Assembly (NCBI RefSeq): GCF_006538885.1
Contig: NZ_BJLY01000003.1
Coordinates: 434,001-498,000, forward strand
From: Gluconobacter roseus NBRC 3990
GTDB lineage: Bacteria; Pseudomonadota; Alphaproteobacteria; Acetobacterales; Acetobacteraceae
Length of the DNA stretch: 64,000 nucleotides
Direction of reading: 5' to 3'
A model generated the notes under the pieces. The model saw nothing but the letters and a program-made list of their open reading frames with translations, was not told where the DNA came from and ran no database searches. Shown piece after piece: positions 26,729 through 33,957 of the stretch (positions within the stretch are counted from its first letter, which is position 1; every line of letters begins with the position of its first letter). The translations under genes and the position numbers were made by a program.

Positions 26729-27341
26729 TGAGCCACCGCCGCACGAAATCCGCGCAGAGTTCGGGGTGAGTGAGGGGTAGCAGATGGCCGCCTTCAACCC
26801 GTTCGCCGGGTGGCGCAAAACCTGCCTTCGCTGCGCCGAACGGATCATCCGTGCCCGTCATCCAGTGTAGCTGGTCCTTCCAGTCCGCAGCCTGCGGGCG
26901 ATGATCCAAAGTCTGAAGCGCGTCCAGTCCACGATCCAGTGCGTCCACATCCGGCGTGCCGGGAAGAGGCGCATCCGTTCCACAAAGAGCGCGGAAATCA
27001 TGCAGAACGGCGGCCGGATCACGTTTCAGGCGCGCCCGCATCCGGGTCAGAACCCGTTCTGGTGTCCCGTCCGGGAAATCTGGAGCGACTGCGAAACGCG
27101 GAAAGCCGTTGAAGAACACCAGTCCCTCACAGCCCGGCAGGTCCTGCCCCAGCAGCGCCAACGATCCTGCCGAATGTCCAACAGCCAGATAAGGCGTTTG
27201 CGGCAGATCAGGGGGATGTTTGGCGCCGAAATACCCGCAGTCGACGACCTGCGCGCTCATATCTGACAGATGCGCCAGCATTGGTGCCCAGAAAGAGGCA
27301 TCAAACCCCCAGCCATGCACAAGATAGAGCGCCCGTGTCAT
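26715..27341 (-). CDS. Alpha/beta-hydrolase, probable pimeloyl-ACP methyl ester esterase (BioH-like)
   Basis: 208 residues. LVHGWGFDASFWAPML at the N-terminus matches the oxyanion-hole region of BioH, GHSAGSLAL carries the nucleophile Ser near residue 76, and VEGGHLLPLTHPE carries the likely catalytic His near the end. TGTDDPFG has a suitable Asp. Its position between bioF and bioC, with ATGA overlap to bioF, makes removal of the pimeloyl-ACP methyl group the obvious job. BioG and other non-homologous replacements exist; this one looks more like BioH. ATG 27341 is used because the long upstream extension lies over bioF. Confidence 0.82.
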   Translation of the reverse strand: MTRALYLVHGWGFDASFWAPMLAHLSDMSAQVVDCGYFGAKHPPDLPQTPYLAVGHSAGSLALLGQDLPGCEGLVFFNGFPRFAVAPDFPDGTPERVLTRMRARLKRDPAAVLHDFRALCGTDAPLPGTPDVDALDRGLDALQTLDHRPQAADWKDQLHWMTGTDDPFGAAKAGFAPPGERVEGGHLLPLTHPELCADFVRRWLNDPR

Positions 27342-28516
27342 GCGACGTCTCTTGTCAGAGCGATGACAGCCTGTCCCAGACGGTCGATTTCCGTATCGCT
27401 CAGCCCGGCATGAAGCGCCAGCCGCAGTCGCGCGGTTCCGGCAGGCACGGTCGGCGGGCGGATTGCTACTGTCAGGAAGCCAGCTTCTTCCAATCCGGCA
27501 GCTACGGTCATGGCGCGTTCGGACTCTCCGATCAGGACAGGAACGATCTGTGTCGTGGAGTCCGCCGTGGACAGTCCAGCCCCATGCAGCATGGTTCGAA
27601 GCCGCTCCGCCTGTCCGAGCAGCAGGGCACGCTCTGCATCCAGATCCGGCACGACATCCAGCGCCGCATCGATCGCCCCCAGAACTGCAGGGGGCAGGGC
27701 CGTGCTGTAAATGAAGCCGGACGCATGGTTCACCAGATAGTCGCAAAGCGGTTTTGAGCCTGCGACATACGCGCCCATCCCGCCCAGCGCCTTGCTGCAT
27801 GTTCCCATTGTCAGATCGGCCATCCCGCAGGACAGGCCGCGACCTTTTGGTCCCAGAACGCCGGTCGCATGGGCTTCGTCCACATAAAGGAACGCTTCCG
27901 CCCGGTCGGCCAGTGCGCGCAAAGCCGGGATATCGGCGCGGTCTCCGTCCATGGAGAACACGCTTTCCGTCACGATCATCCGCAGGCCGGGTTTTTCGGC
28001 GTCGCGGGTCAGCAGGGTTTCCAGATGGGACAGATCATTATGCCGGAACCGGATCTGCCGCACGCCTGCCGCCGCGCAGCCATGGTGCAGGCTGGCATGG
28101 TTCAGCCGATCCGAAAATACCAGCATTGGCGCGCCCGTCCGGGCTATGGACAATGCACAGAGTGCAGGCATGACGGACGCGTTGGCCTGCCAGCCCGAGG
28201 CGAACAGGATCGCGTCCTCACAGCCCTTGAACGCTGCCATTTTTGTCTCGACCTGCCGGTGCAGGTCCAGCGTCCCACTGACCAGCCGCGAGGCCCGGGC
28301 CCCTGTCCCGAAGCGGAGTGCCCAGTCCGCTGCCCGTTCCCGCAGCAGCGGGTGATCCGCCAGACCCAGATAGTCGTTGGACGACACATCCAGCATTCGC
28401 TGCCCGTTGCGGACGATCATCCCGTCCTGCCGGACTACAGGGCGCAGGCTCCGGCGTGTTCCGGCCACCTCGCGTTCAGTCAGAGTGGCCGTGAAATGGC
28501 TGTCGAACAGGCTCAT
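27338..28516 (-). CDS. bioF: 8-amino-7-oxononanoate synthase
   Basis: PLP enzyme that condenses pimeloyl-ACP with alanine. The 392-residue protein has SSNDYLGLADHPLLRE, RFGTGARASRLVSG, ILFASGWQANASVMPAL, DRLNHASLHHG, VDEAHATGVLGPKG and the PLP-lysine segment GTCSKALGGMGAY. Order and length are normal. It overlaps both neighbours by 4 bp, showing one tightly coupled biotin operon. Confidence 0.96.
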   Translation of the reverse strand: MSLFDSHFTATLTEREVAGTRRSLRPVVRQDGMIVRNGQRMLDVSSNDYLGLADHPLLRERAADWALRFGTGARASRLVSGTLDLHRQVETKMAAFKGCEDAILFASGWQANASVMPALCALSIARTGAPMLVFSDRLNHASLHHGCAAAGVRQIRFRHNDLSHLETLLTRDAEKPGLRMIVTESVFSMDGDRADIPALRALADRAEAFLYVDEAHATGVLGPKGRGLSCGMADLTMGTCSKALGGMGAYVAGSKPLCDYLVNHASGFIYSTALPPAVLGAIDAALDVVPDLDAERALLLGQAERLRTMLHGAGLSTADSTTQIVPVLIGESERAMTVAAGLEEAGFLTVAIRPPTVPAGTARLRLALHAGLSDTEIDRLGQAVIALTRDVA

Positions 28517-29793
28517 GCGCGCTCTCGCAGCACGTCCATGATGGCCGTCGTCAAATGCGTGAGCTCTTCGGAGGTGATGGTGAAGGCAGGCGTCAGATAG
28601 ACGATGTTGCGGAAGGGCCGGATCCAGACGCCGTGTTCCACGAAGGCCCGGCGGAGCGCATCGGGATCGTCCAGCGTCTCAAGCTCCACCACGCCGATTG
28701 CGCCGAGAACGCGCACATCCTTGACGCCGGGCAACATGCGGCAGGGTTCCAGTTCCCGTTCAAGCTGGGCCGAAATCGCCGCGACCTGCTCCAGTCGTGG
28801 CTCGGTCTCGAACAGATCCAGCGACGCATTGGCGACCGCGCAGGCCAGCGGATTGGCCATGAAAGTCGGCCCGTGCATCAGGGCGTGTCCGGCGCTCTCG
28901 GACAGGAACGCCTCGAAAACATGTCGCCGGGCCACGGTGGCTGCCAATGCCATGGTTCCGCCGGTCAGAGCCTTCGACAGCGCCACGATATCCGGCACGA
29001 TCCCGGCCTGTCCGCAGGCGAACATCGTTCCTGTTCGTCCGAAACCGGTGAAGATCTCGTCCAGAATCAGCAAAATCCCGTGCCGGTCGCACAGTTCGCG
29101 CAGACGCCGCAGGACCTCGGGGTCATGGAACAGCATGCCGCCCGCACCCTGAACCAGAGGCTCCGTGACCATGGCCGCGATACTGTCACCGCGTTCCGTC
29201 AGCAGGGCTTCGAGCCGCGCCAGACTATCCGCATCCACAGGCAGATCGGCCAGGACCTGTTCGGGCAGAACGCCGGCGAACAGGCTGTGCATCCCTTCCT
29301 CGGGGTCACAGATGGACATCATGCCCAGCGTGTCCCCATGATAGCCGCCGCGGAAAGACAGGATCTTCGTCCGGCCTTCTGTGCCCCGGTTGATGTGATA
29401 TTGCACCGCCATCTTGATCGCGACTTCCATCGCGACCGATCCGGAATCGGTGAAGAACACCCGCTCCAGATCGCCCGGCAGCATCGCCGCCAATCGTGCG
29501 GCCAGACGGATGGCGGGTTCATGGACCATCCCGCCGAACATCACATGCGGCATCCGCTCCGCCTGCCGGACCAGTGCCTCACGAATATGCGGATGGCTGT
29601 AGCCATGACAGGCTGTCCACCAGGCCGCCACGCCATCCACAAGCTCGCGGCCGTCCGCAAGCGTGATCCGGCTTCCCGAAGTGCTGACGGCTTCCACGGG
29701 GAAAGGTGCGGTCTGCATCTGGGTGTAAGGCAGCCACAGATTCGGCTGGTCAGCGGCGGTCAGGTGAGGGGCGGAAGGAGCATTGCGAGACAT
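28513..29793 (-). CDS. bioA: Adenosylmethionine-8-amino-7-oxononanoate aminotransferase
   Basis: PLP aminotransferase that uses SAM as amino donor to make diaminopelargonate. The 426-residue protein shows LWLPYTQMQTAPFP, GVAAWWTACHGYSHP, VFFTDSGSVAMEVAIKMA, SFRGGYHGDTLGMMS, LDEIFTGFGRTGTMFAC (the PLP-binding Asp) and IVALSKALTGGTMALA (the PLP Lys). I take ATG 29793; the frame is open to 30063 but the extra residues do not fit the family. It is the first gene of bioA-bioF-esterase-bioC-bioD; bioB is not in the window. Confidence 0.95.
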   Translation of the reverse strand: MSRNAPSAPHLTAADQPNLWLPYTQMQTAPFPVEAVSTSGSRITLADGRELVDGVAAWWTACHGYSHPHIREALVRQAERMPHVMFGGMVHEPAIRLAARLAAMLPGDLERVFFTDSGSVAMEVAIKMAVQYHINRGTEGRTKILSFRGGYHGDTLGMMSICDPEEGMHSLFAGVLPEQVLADLPVDADSLARLEALLTERGDSIAAMVTEPLVQGAGGMLFHDPEVLRRLRELCDRHGILLILDEIFTGFGRTGTMFACGQAGIVPDIVALSKALTGGTMALAATVARRHVFEAFLSESAGHALMHGPTFMANPLACAVANASLDLFETEPRLEQVAAISAQLERELEPCRMLPGVKDVRVLGAIGVVELETLDDPDALRRAFVEHGVWIRPFRNIVYLTPAFTITSEELTHLTTAIMDVLRERA

Positions 29794-30043
29794 GGCTTGC
29801 GTTTTCCCGCATGGCTCGGGGTGAGTCCATCCCCCCGGCCCCTGTGACGCCACAGTGAGGGGCGGGATCGTTCCGCAGACGGCACGCCCTATCATAAAAA
29901 GGTCACGTTCCATTAAGCAACGATGTGGCATGAGCCCCGTTAGTGACGCGTTCCAGATCGGTGAAGCCCTGAGGAGGGGCTCGTGTGGAACGTGGAAACA
30001 TTCTGTGCTCCCGACGCGGGAGTCATGACGAGGTTGAAGACCA

Positions 30044-30250
30044 ATGCTGAGTTCCAAGGTCATTCATGTTGATGGCGTCTTTCTGGGAACGGCCATCATG
30101 TGTGGAAGCCTGAACGCCCTGCGTTTCTATGCCACCCATGAGAGTGTCCGTGCGCTGCACAATGCCTGCATGCCGGATTTCGGCGCACTTTATGCCCAGG
30201 TTAAAAGCCTGTTCAACCGCAGCCGCCTGCTGACGCCGCAAGCCGCCTGA
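30044..30250 (+). CDS. Possible small protein, 68 residues
   Basis: Starts at ATG 30044 with GAGG about 9 bases upstream. The sequence is MLSSKVIHVDGVFLG... with one mildly hydrophobic stretch (GVFLGTAIMCGSLNAL) and a helical remainder (FGALYAQVKSLFNRS). No family is recognised. It lies between divergent bioA and convergent selO, in a region with room for it, but it could still be chance coding. Confidence 0.4.
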   Translation: MLSSKVIHVDGVFLGTAIMCGSLNALRFYATHESVRALHNACMPDFGALYAQVKSLFNRSRLLTPQAA

Positions 30251-30254
30251 TTTT

Positions 30255-30275
30255 TGCGGCACATCAGGTGCCGCA
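30255..30275. other. Hairpin over the selO stop codon
   Basis: TGCGGCAC and GTGCCGCA form an 8-bp stem with a 5-base loop, spanning the selO stop and lying just past the 68-residue ORF on the other strand. The T-run is on the wrong side for a plus-strand terminator, so its role is unclear. Confidence 0.4.
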
Positions 30276-31718
30276 GAACGTGTTTCTGACTCTCTCATGC
30301 GGTGCAGGCGGCGCGTCCAGTCCGTCTGCCGCGTCCTCAAACGGATGTGACAGTGCCTCGACCAGACGGTGGAATGGAGCGTAATCGCCCGCCACCGCTG
30401 ACTGGATCATCTCTTCGATCCTGTGATTGCGTGGAATGATGCGCGGATTGGTCGCCTGCATGTCGGCATGACAGGCTTCGACCGATCGCTCTTCGCGCTC
30501 CAGCCGCGCCTGCCAGTCCCCGATCCAGTCTTCAATGCCAGAATCCGGCCCGAACAGCGCCAGCAGATTTTCTGTCTGTCCGGTCCGGACGACCTCACCA
30601 AGCTGCCGGAACGTTAGCGTGAAATCCGCTTCACCACGATGCATGGCCGTCAGCAGACGCCCTGCCAGCCGGGCATCTCCGTTCTCTTCCAGCGCCAGAC
30701 CCAGCTTCCGGCGCCAGCCGCCGAGATAGGTGTCATTGAACACGGTATCGAAGCGCATCAGTGCGCTCTTGGCCTTTTCGATGGCCTGCTCGCGGTTACT
30801 GTCCAGCAGGGGCAGAAGCGTTTCTGCCAGCCGCCCGAGATTCCACAGCGCCATGTCCGGCTGGTTTCCGTAGGCATAGCGGCCGTTCTGATCGATGAAG
30901 CTGAAGACCTTTGCCGGGTCATAGGCGTCCAGAAACGCACAGGGACCGAAATCGATGGTCTCGCCCGCGATGGACATGTTGTCCGTGTTCATGACGCCAT
31001 GAATGAACCCGACCAGCATCCAGCGCGCCACCAGATCGGCCTGCCGGACTGTGACAGCTTCCAATAGCGCCAGATAGGGATTTTCGGCGTCTTTCAGCTC
31101 TGGATACAGGCGCCCGATGACATGGTCCGCAAGGATACGGACGCCTTCGATGTCCCCCTGTGCCGCGAAATACTGGAACGTCCCGACGCGCACATGGCTG
31201 GATGCGACCCGCACGATGACGCCGCCGGGCTGCATCGTCTCGCGGGCAACGTTTTCACCCGTTGTCAGGGCGGCAAGGGCGCGTGTCGTGGGAATCCCGA
31301 GCGCATGCATGGCCTCGCTGACCACGTATTCGCGCAGCACCGGCCCCAGAGCCGCCCGTCCGTCCCCCCGGCGTGAAAACGGCGTCGGTCCGGAACCCTT
31401 GAGGTGAATGTCCCGCAGACGTCCTGTCCGATCCGTCACTTCACCGGCCAGCATGGCTCTTCCGTCCCCAAGGCTCGGGACGAAATGCCCGAACTGATGC
31501 CCCGCATAGGCCATCGCCACTGGCGCGGCTCCGTCAGGACGCGTTCCCTGGCTGAGGAACGCAACACCCGTCGGGCTTCGCAGCCAGTCCGGATCCAGCC
31601 CCAGTTCAAGGGCCAGCGGCTCGTTCAGCGCCACGATCTGCGGATCACGCAGCAGTGCCGGGGAGAGAGGCGCAGAGAAGCGTTCGGGAAGGGAGGCGTA
31701 GATGCGGGAGAACTGCAT
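30264..31718 (-). CDS. selO: Protein adenylyltransferase SelO (YdiU family)
   Basis: Pseudokinase-fold enzyme that AMPylates proteins and is linked to oxidative stress. The 484-residue product has AYAGHQFGHFVPSLGDGRAMLAGE, LKGSGPTPFSRRGDGRAALGPVLREY, GVMNTDNMSIAGETIDFGPCAFLD and YAYGNQPDMALWNLGRLAE. These cover the nucleotide-binding Lys, the catalytic Asp-containing loops and the DFGP metal site. The C-terminus is NTFCGT: Cys third from the end, the position occupied by selenocysteine in animal SelO. Start MQFSRIYASLPERF fits the family. Confidence 0.95.
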   Translation of the reverse strand: MQFSRIYASLPERFSAPLSPALLRDPQIVALNEPLALELGLDPDWLRSPTGVAFLSQGTRPDGAAPVAMAYAGHQFGHFVPSLGDGRAMLAGEVTDRTGRLRDIHLKGSGPTPFSRRGDGRAALGPVLREYVVSEAMHALGIPTTRALAALTTGENVARETMQPGGVIVRVASSHVRVGTFQYFAAQGDIEGVRILADHVIGRLYPELKDAENPYLALLEAVTVRQADLVARWMLVGFIHGVMNTDNMSIAGETIDFGPCAFLDAYDPAKVFSFIDQNGRYAYGNQPDMALWNLGRLAETLLPLLDSNREQAIEKAKSALMRFDTVFNDTYLGGWRRKLGLALEENGDARLAGRLLTAMHRGEADFTLTFRQLGEVVRTGQTENLLALFGPDSGIEDWIGDWQARLEREERSVEACHADMQATNPRIIPRNHRIEEMIQSAVAGDYAPFHRLVEALSHPFEDAADGLDAPPAPHERVRNTFCGT

Positions 31719-31770
31719 CGGAGATCCAATCAGGACTGAAGAAGTCTCCCTTCAGATGGGCCATTCTCCG

Positions 31771-32691
31771 TTAAAAGGAAAGGGGATCGACCGCAAAGCA
31801 GTGCTCGTTCAGCAGGTTCGTCAGCCAGTCCGTGAACACTTCCAGTCGCCGGGAAAGATGCTTCCGGTGGGGATAGAGCAGCGTCATGGGAAGCGGAGCC
31901 GGACGCCATTGCGACAGAACATCCACAAGCTCGCCTTTGTGGATATGAGGCAGCACATCATAAGCCGGAAGCTGGGCCAGTCCCAGTCCGGCGAGACAGC
32001 ACGCTACGGCCCCTTCGGCACTATTGACCGTCACCCGCCCTTGAAGCGGCATGCTCTCTTCCCGCCCGTCCGCTTCCCATTCCCACTCCTCGATCCTGCC
32101 AGTAGACGGAGACGCATAGAGAATGGCCTGATGGTTTGGCAGATCCTCCAGCGTGTGGGGCGTGCCATGCCGGGCCAGATAGGCCGGGCTGGCTACGTTG
32201 ACTACCGACAGCATCCCGAGCCTGCGCCCGATCAGGCTGGAGTCCCGCAGCGGTCCCACACGTAGTACGCAGTCGGTGCCATCCTCGGCCAGATTGATGC
32301 TCCGGTCGGTCATGCCAAGCTCAATGTCCAGACCCGGATGCTGCTCCAGAAATTGCGGCAGGGCCGGGGCCACGATCAGTCGGCCGATCCTTCCGGGCAG
32401 GTTGACCTTTACATGTCCCCGCGTTTCCTCCCGGCGAAGACGGAACTGGTTTTCGGCATCCTCGAAATCGACCAGAAGGCGCAGCGCATTCTGGTGGAAC
32501 AGCTTTCCGTCTTCCGTAAGCCGAACGGAGCGTGTCGTGCGTGTCAGGAGTTGGGTTCCGAGCCGGTTTTCGAGCTCCTGCACGGCGGTTGAGACCGTGG
32601 AGCGCGGCATCTGAAGTGTGTCGGCGGCGTGGGTGAAGCTTCCGCTTTCCGCGACCCGTACGAAAATGCGAAACAGGTCTATGCGGTCCAT
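31771..32691 (-). CDS. LysR-family transcriptional regulator
   Basis: 306 residues. The winged helix-turn-helix is at residues 1-60 (MDRIDLFRIFVRVAESGSFTHAADTLQMPRSTVSTAVQELE), followed by the effector-binding domain with GLGLAQLPAYDV. ATG 32691 is the standard LysR start; the frame is open to 32799 but would cover the promoter region. It is divergent from an SDR gene with 133 bp between them that contain repeated TGTCAG-type sites. By analogy with such pairs it probably controls the SDR gene and itself; the inducer is unknown. Confidence 0.9.
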   Translation of the reverse strand: MDRIDLFRIFVRVAESGSFTHAADTLQMPRSTVSTAVQELENRLGTQLLTRTTRSVRLTEDGKLFHQNALRLLVDFEDAENQFRLRREETRGHVKVNLPGRIGRLIVAPALPQFLEQHPGLDIELGMTDRSINLAEDGTDCVLRVGPLRDSSLIGRRLGMLSVVNVASPAYLARHGTPHTLEDLPNHQAILYASPSTGRIEEWEWEADGREESMPLQGRVTVNSAEGAVACCLAGLGLAQLPAYDVLPHIHKGELVDVLSQWRPAPLPMTLLYPHRKHLSRRLEVFTDWLTNLLNEHCFAVDPLSF

Positions 32692-32731
32692 CAGGTCTCC
32701 GAAGTCAGCAGATCCGGTTTGTTCGGGTTTC

Positions 32732-32780
32732 CTGACAGATGATGTCAGAACTTCGCCCTTTTTGCAGCTTTTCTGACAAA
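32732..32780. promoter_or_regulatory. Likely LysR operator region
   Basis: CTGACA (32732-32737) and TGTCAG (32743-32748) form a 6-5-6 dyad, which includes the T-N11-A pattern bound by LysR proteins. A further TCTGACA half-site lies at 32772-32778. All sit between the divergent regulator and SDR genes. Confidence 0.6.
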
Positions 32781-32824
32781 TCATAGTTGGGGTCGTCATT
32801 CATCAGCGCAAGGAGGCCGTCCTC

Positions 32825-33598
32825 ATGGCCGATCACAGCATCAAGGGGAAAACTGCTCTCATTACGGGCGGCGCCAAAAATCTCGGTGGCCTGATTGCCC
32901 GCGATCTCGCGACGCAGGGCGCTGCGGCTATTGCCATTCACTACAACAGCGCTGCTACGAAGGCTGATGCCGACGCCACGGTCTCTGCCCTGAAGATGCA
33001 GGGCGTCAAGGCACAGGCGTTCCAGGGAGACCTGACGACTGCCGGCGCCAATGCAAAGCTTTTCGAGGATGTTATCGCTGCAATCGGGAAGCCGGACATT
33101 GCCATCAACACGGTGGGAAAGGTTCTCAAGAAGCCGATCCTCGAAACCTCCGAGGAAGAGTATGACGAGATGTTCGCGGTCAATACAAAGGCGGCCTATT
33201 TCTTTATCAAGGAAGCCGGACGTCATCTAAATGACAATGGCAAGCTCCTGACCATCGTGACATCCCTGCTCGGGGCCTATACGCCCTTCTATTCGACCTA
33301 TGCCGGGTCGAAAGCAGCCGTCGAGCATGTGACACGTGCAGCATCCAAGGAGTTCGGCGCGCGTGGCATTTCCGTCAATGCGATCGGGCCGGGGCCGATG
33401 GACACGCCGTTTTTCTATGGACAGGAAGCGCCGGAAGCTGTGGCCTACCACAAGACCGCTGCTGCCTTGTCTGCCCTGAGCCGTACGGGTCTGACCGATA
33501 TCGAGGACATTGTTCCTATTGTCCGCTGCCTTGTCTCGGATGGCTGGTGGATGACCGGCCAGACCATTCTGGTCAATGGCGGTTATACGACAAAGTAA
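32825..33598 (+). CDS. Short-chain dehydrogenase/reductase
   Basis: 257 residues of the classical SDR family, NAD(P)-dependent, cytoplasmic. The cofactor loop is TGGAKNLGG near residue 16. Next come NTVGK in the place of NNAG, the catalytic Ser in TIVTSLLGAYTPF, the YxxxK motif in YAGSKAAVEHV, and NAIGPGPMDTPF. AAGGAGG lies 8 bases before the ATG, a strong ribosome-binding site. Substrate cannot be told from sequence; acetic acid bacteria carry many such enzymes for polyols and ketones. The gene is divergent from the LysR gene that probably regulates it. Confidence 0.9.
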   Translation: MADHSIKGKTALITGGAKNLGGLIARDLATQGAAAIAIHYNSAATKADADATVSALKMQGVKAQAFQGDLTTAGANAKLFEDVIAAIGKPDIAINTVGKVLKKPILETSEEEYDEMFAVNTKAAYFFIKEAGRHLNDNGKLLTIVTSLLGAYTPFYSTYAGSKAAVEHVTRAASKEFGARGISVNAIGPGPMDTPFFYGQEAPEAVAYHKTAAALSALSRTGLTDIEDIVPIVRCLVSDGWWMTGQTILVNGGYTTK

Positions 33599-33957
33599 CG
33601 GCTCCCCAGCCCTCGAAAACAGGAAGCCAGCGCTTTTGAAAAGTCGCAATCTGTTATGCTGAAATCGGAGAGGCAAAAAATCCAGAGCCGGAATACAGGA
33701 GACGGGACATGATTGTCGTGATTATGTCCCATTTTCTGAATAAAACGGTCTTGTGATGAGGCGTCTATGCTTGAAGCCGTTAATGAGTTTTTGATCTCTC
33801 TGGACTATGCTGGCCTCAGGTATTTTTCAGTTCCCGCCTGTATGGGTGGTGACGGAAAAGAAAGTCTTCTCTATTCATAAGAAGATAAACTGGCGTTCCT
33901 GCCTTTGGTGCCGCCCTTTGGTCCGCCTTGGCGCGACAACAGCATAGAGGACATTTC
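33599..33957 (+). other. Intergenic region with short ORFs ahead of the secretion genes
   Basis: About 360 bases, more AT-rich than the flanks. Two short ORFs have good ribosome-binding sites. One has 15 codons at 33709 (AGGAG 8 bases upstream). The other has 37 codons at 33767-33880 (GAGG 5 bases upstream) and contains FSVPACMGGDGKES. Either could be a leader peptide or a small secreted peptide, or chance. The transporter promoter must also be here; I could not place it. Confidence 0.4.
33767..33880 (+). CDS. Possible 37-residue peptide upstream of the type I secretion genes
   Basis: ATG 33767 with GAGG 5 bases upstream; TAA at 33878. The peptide begins MLEAVNEFLISLDYAGL and contains one Cys followed by GGDGKE. 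It has no clear signal peptide. Placed ahead of an ABC exporter it recalls small exported peptides, but this transporter lacks the Cys protease that would cut a Gly-Gly leader. Low confidence; it may be a regulatory leader or not translated. Confidence 0.25.
   Translation: MLEAVNEFLISLDYAGLRYFSVPACMGGDGKESLLYS

Noticed and set aside
29794-30043. BioR operator upstream of bioA
   Set aside because: ATCATAAAAA near 29890 has some resemblance but lacks the dyad of a BioR box.
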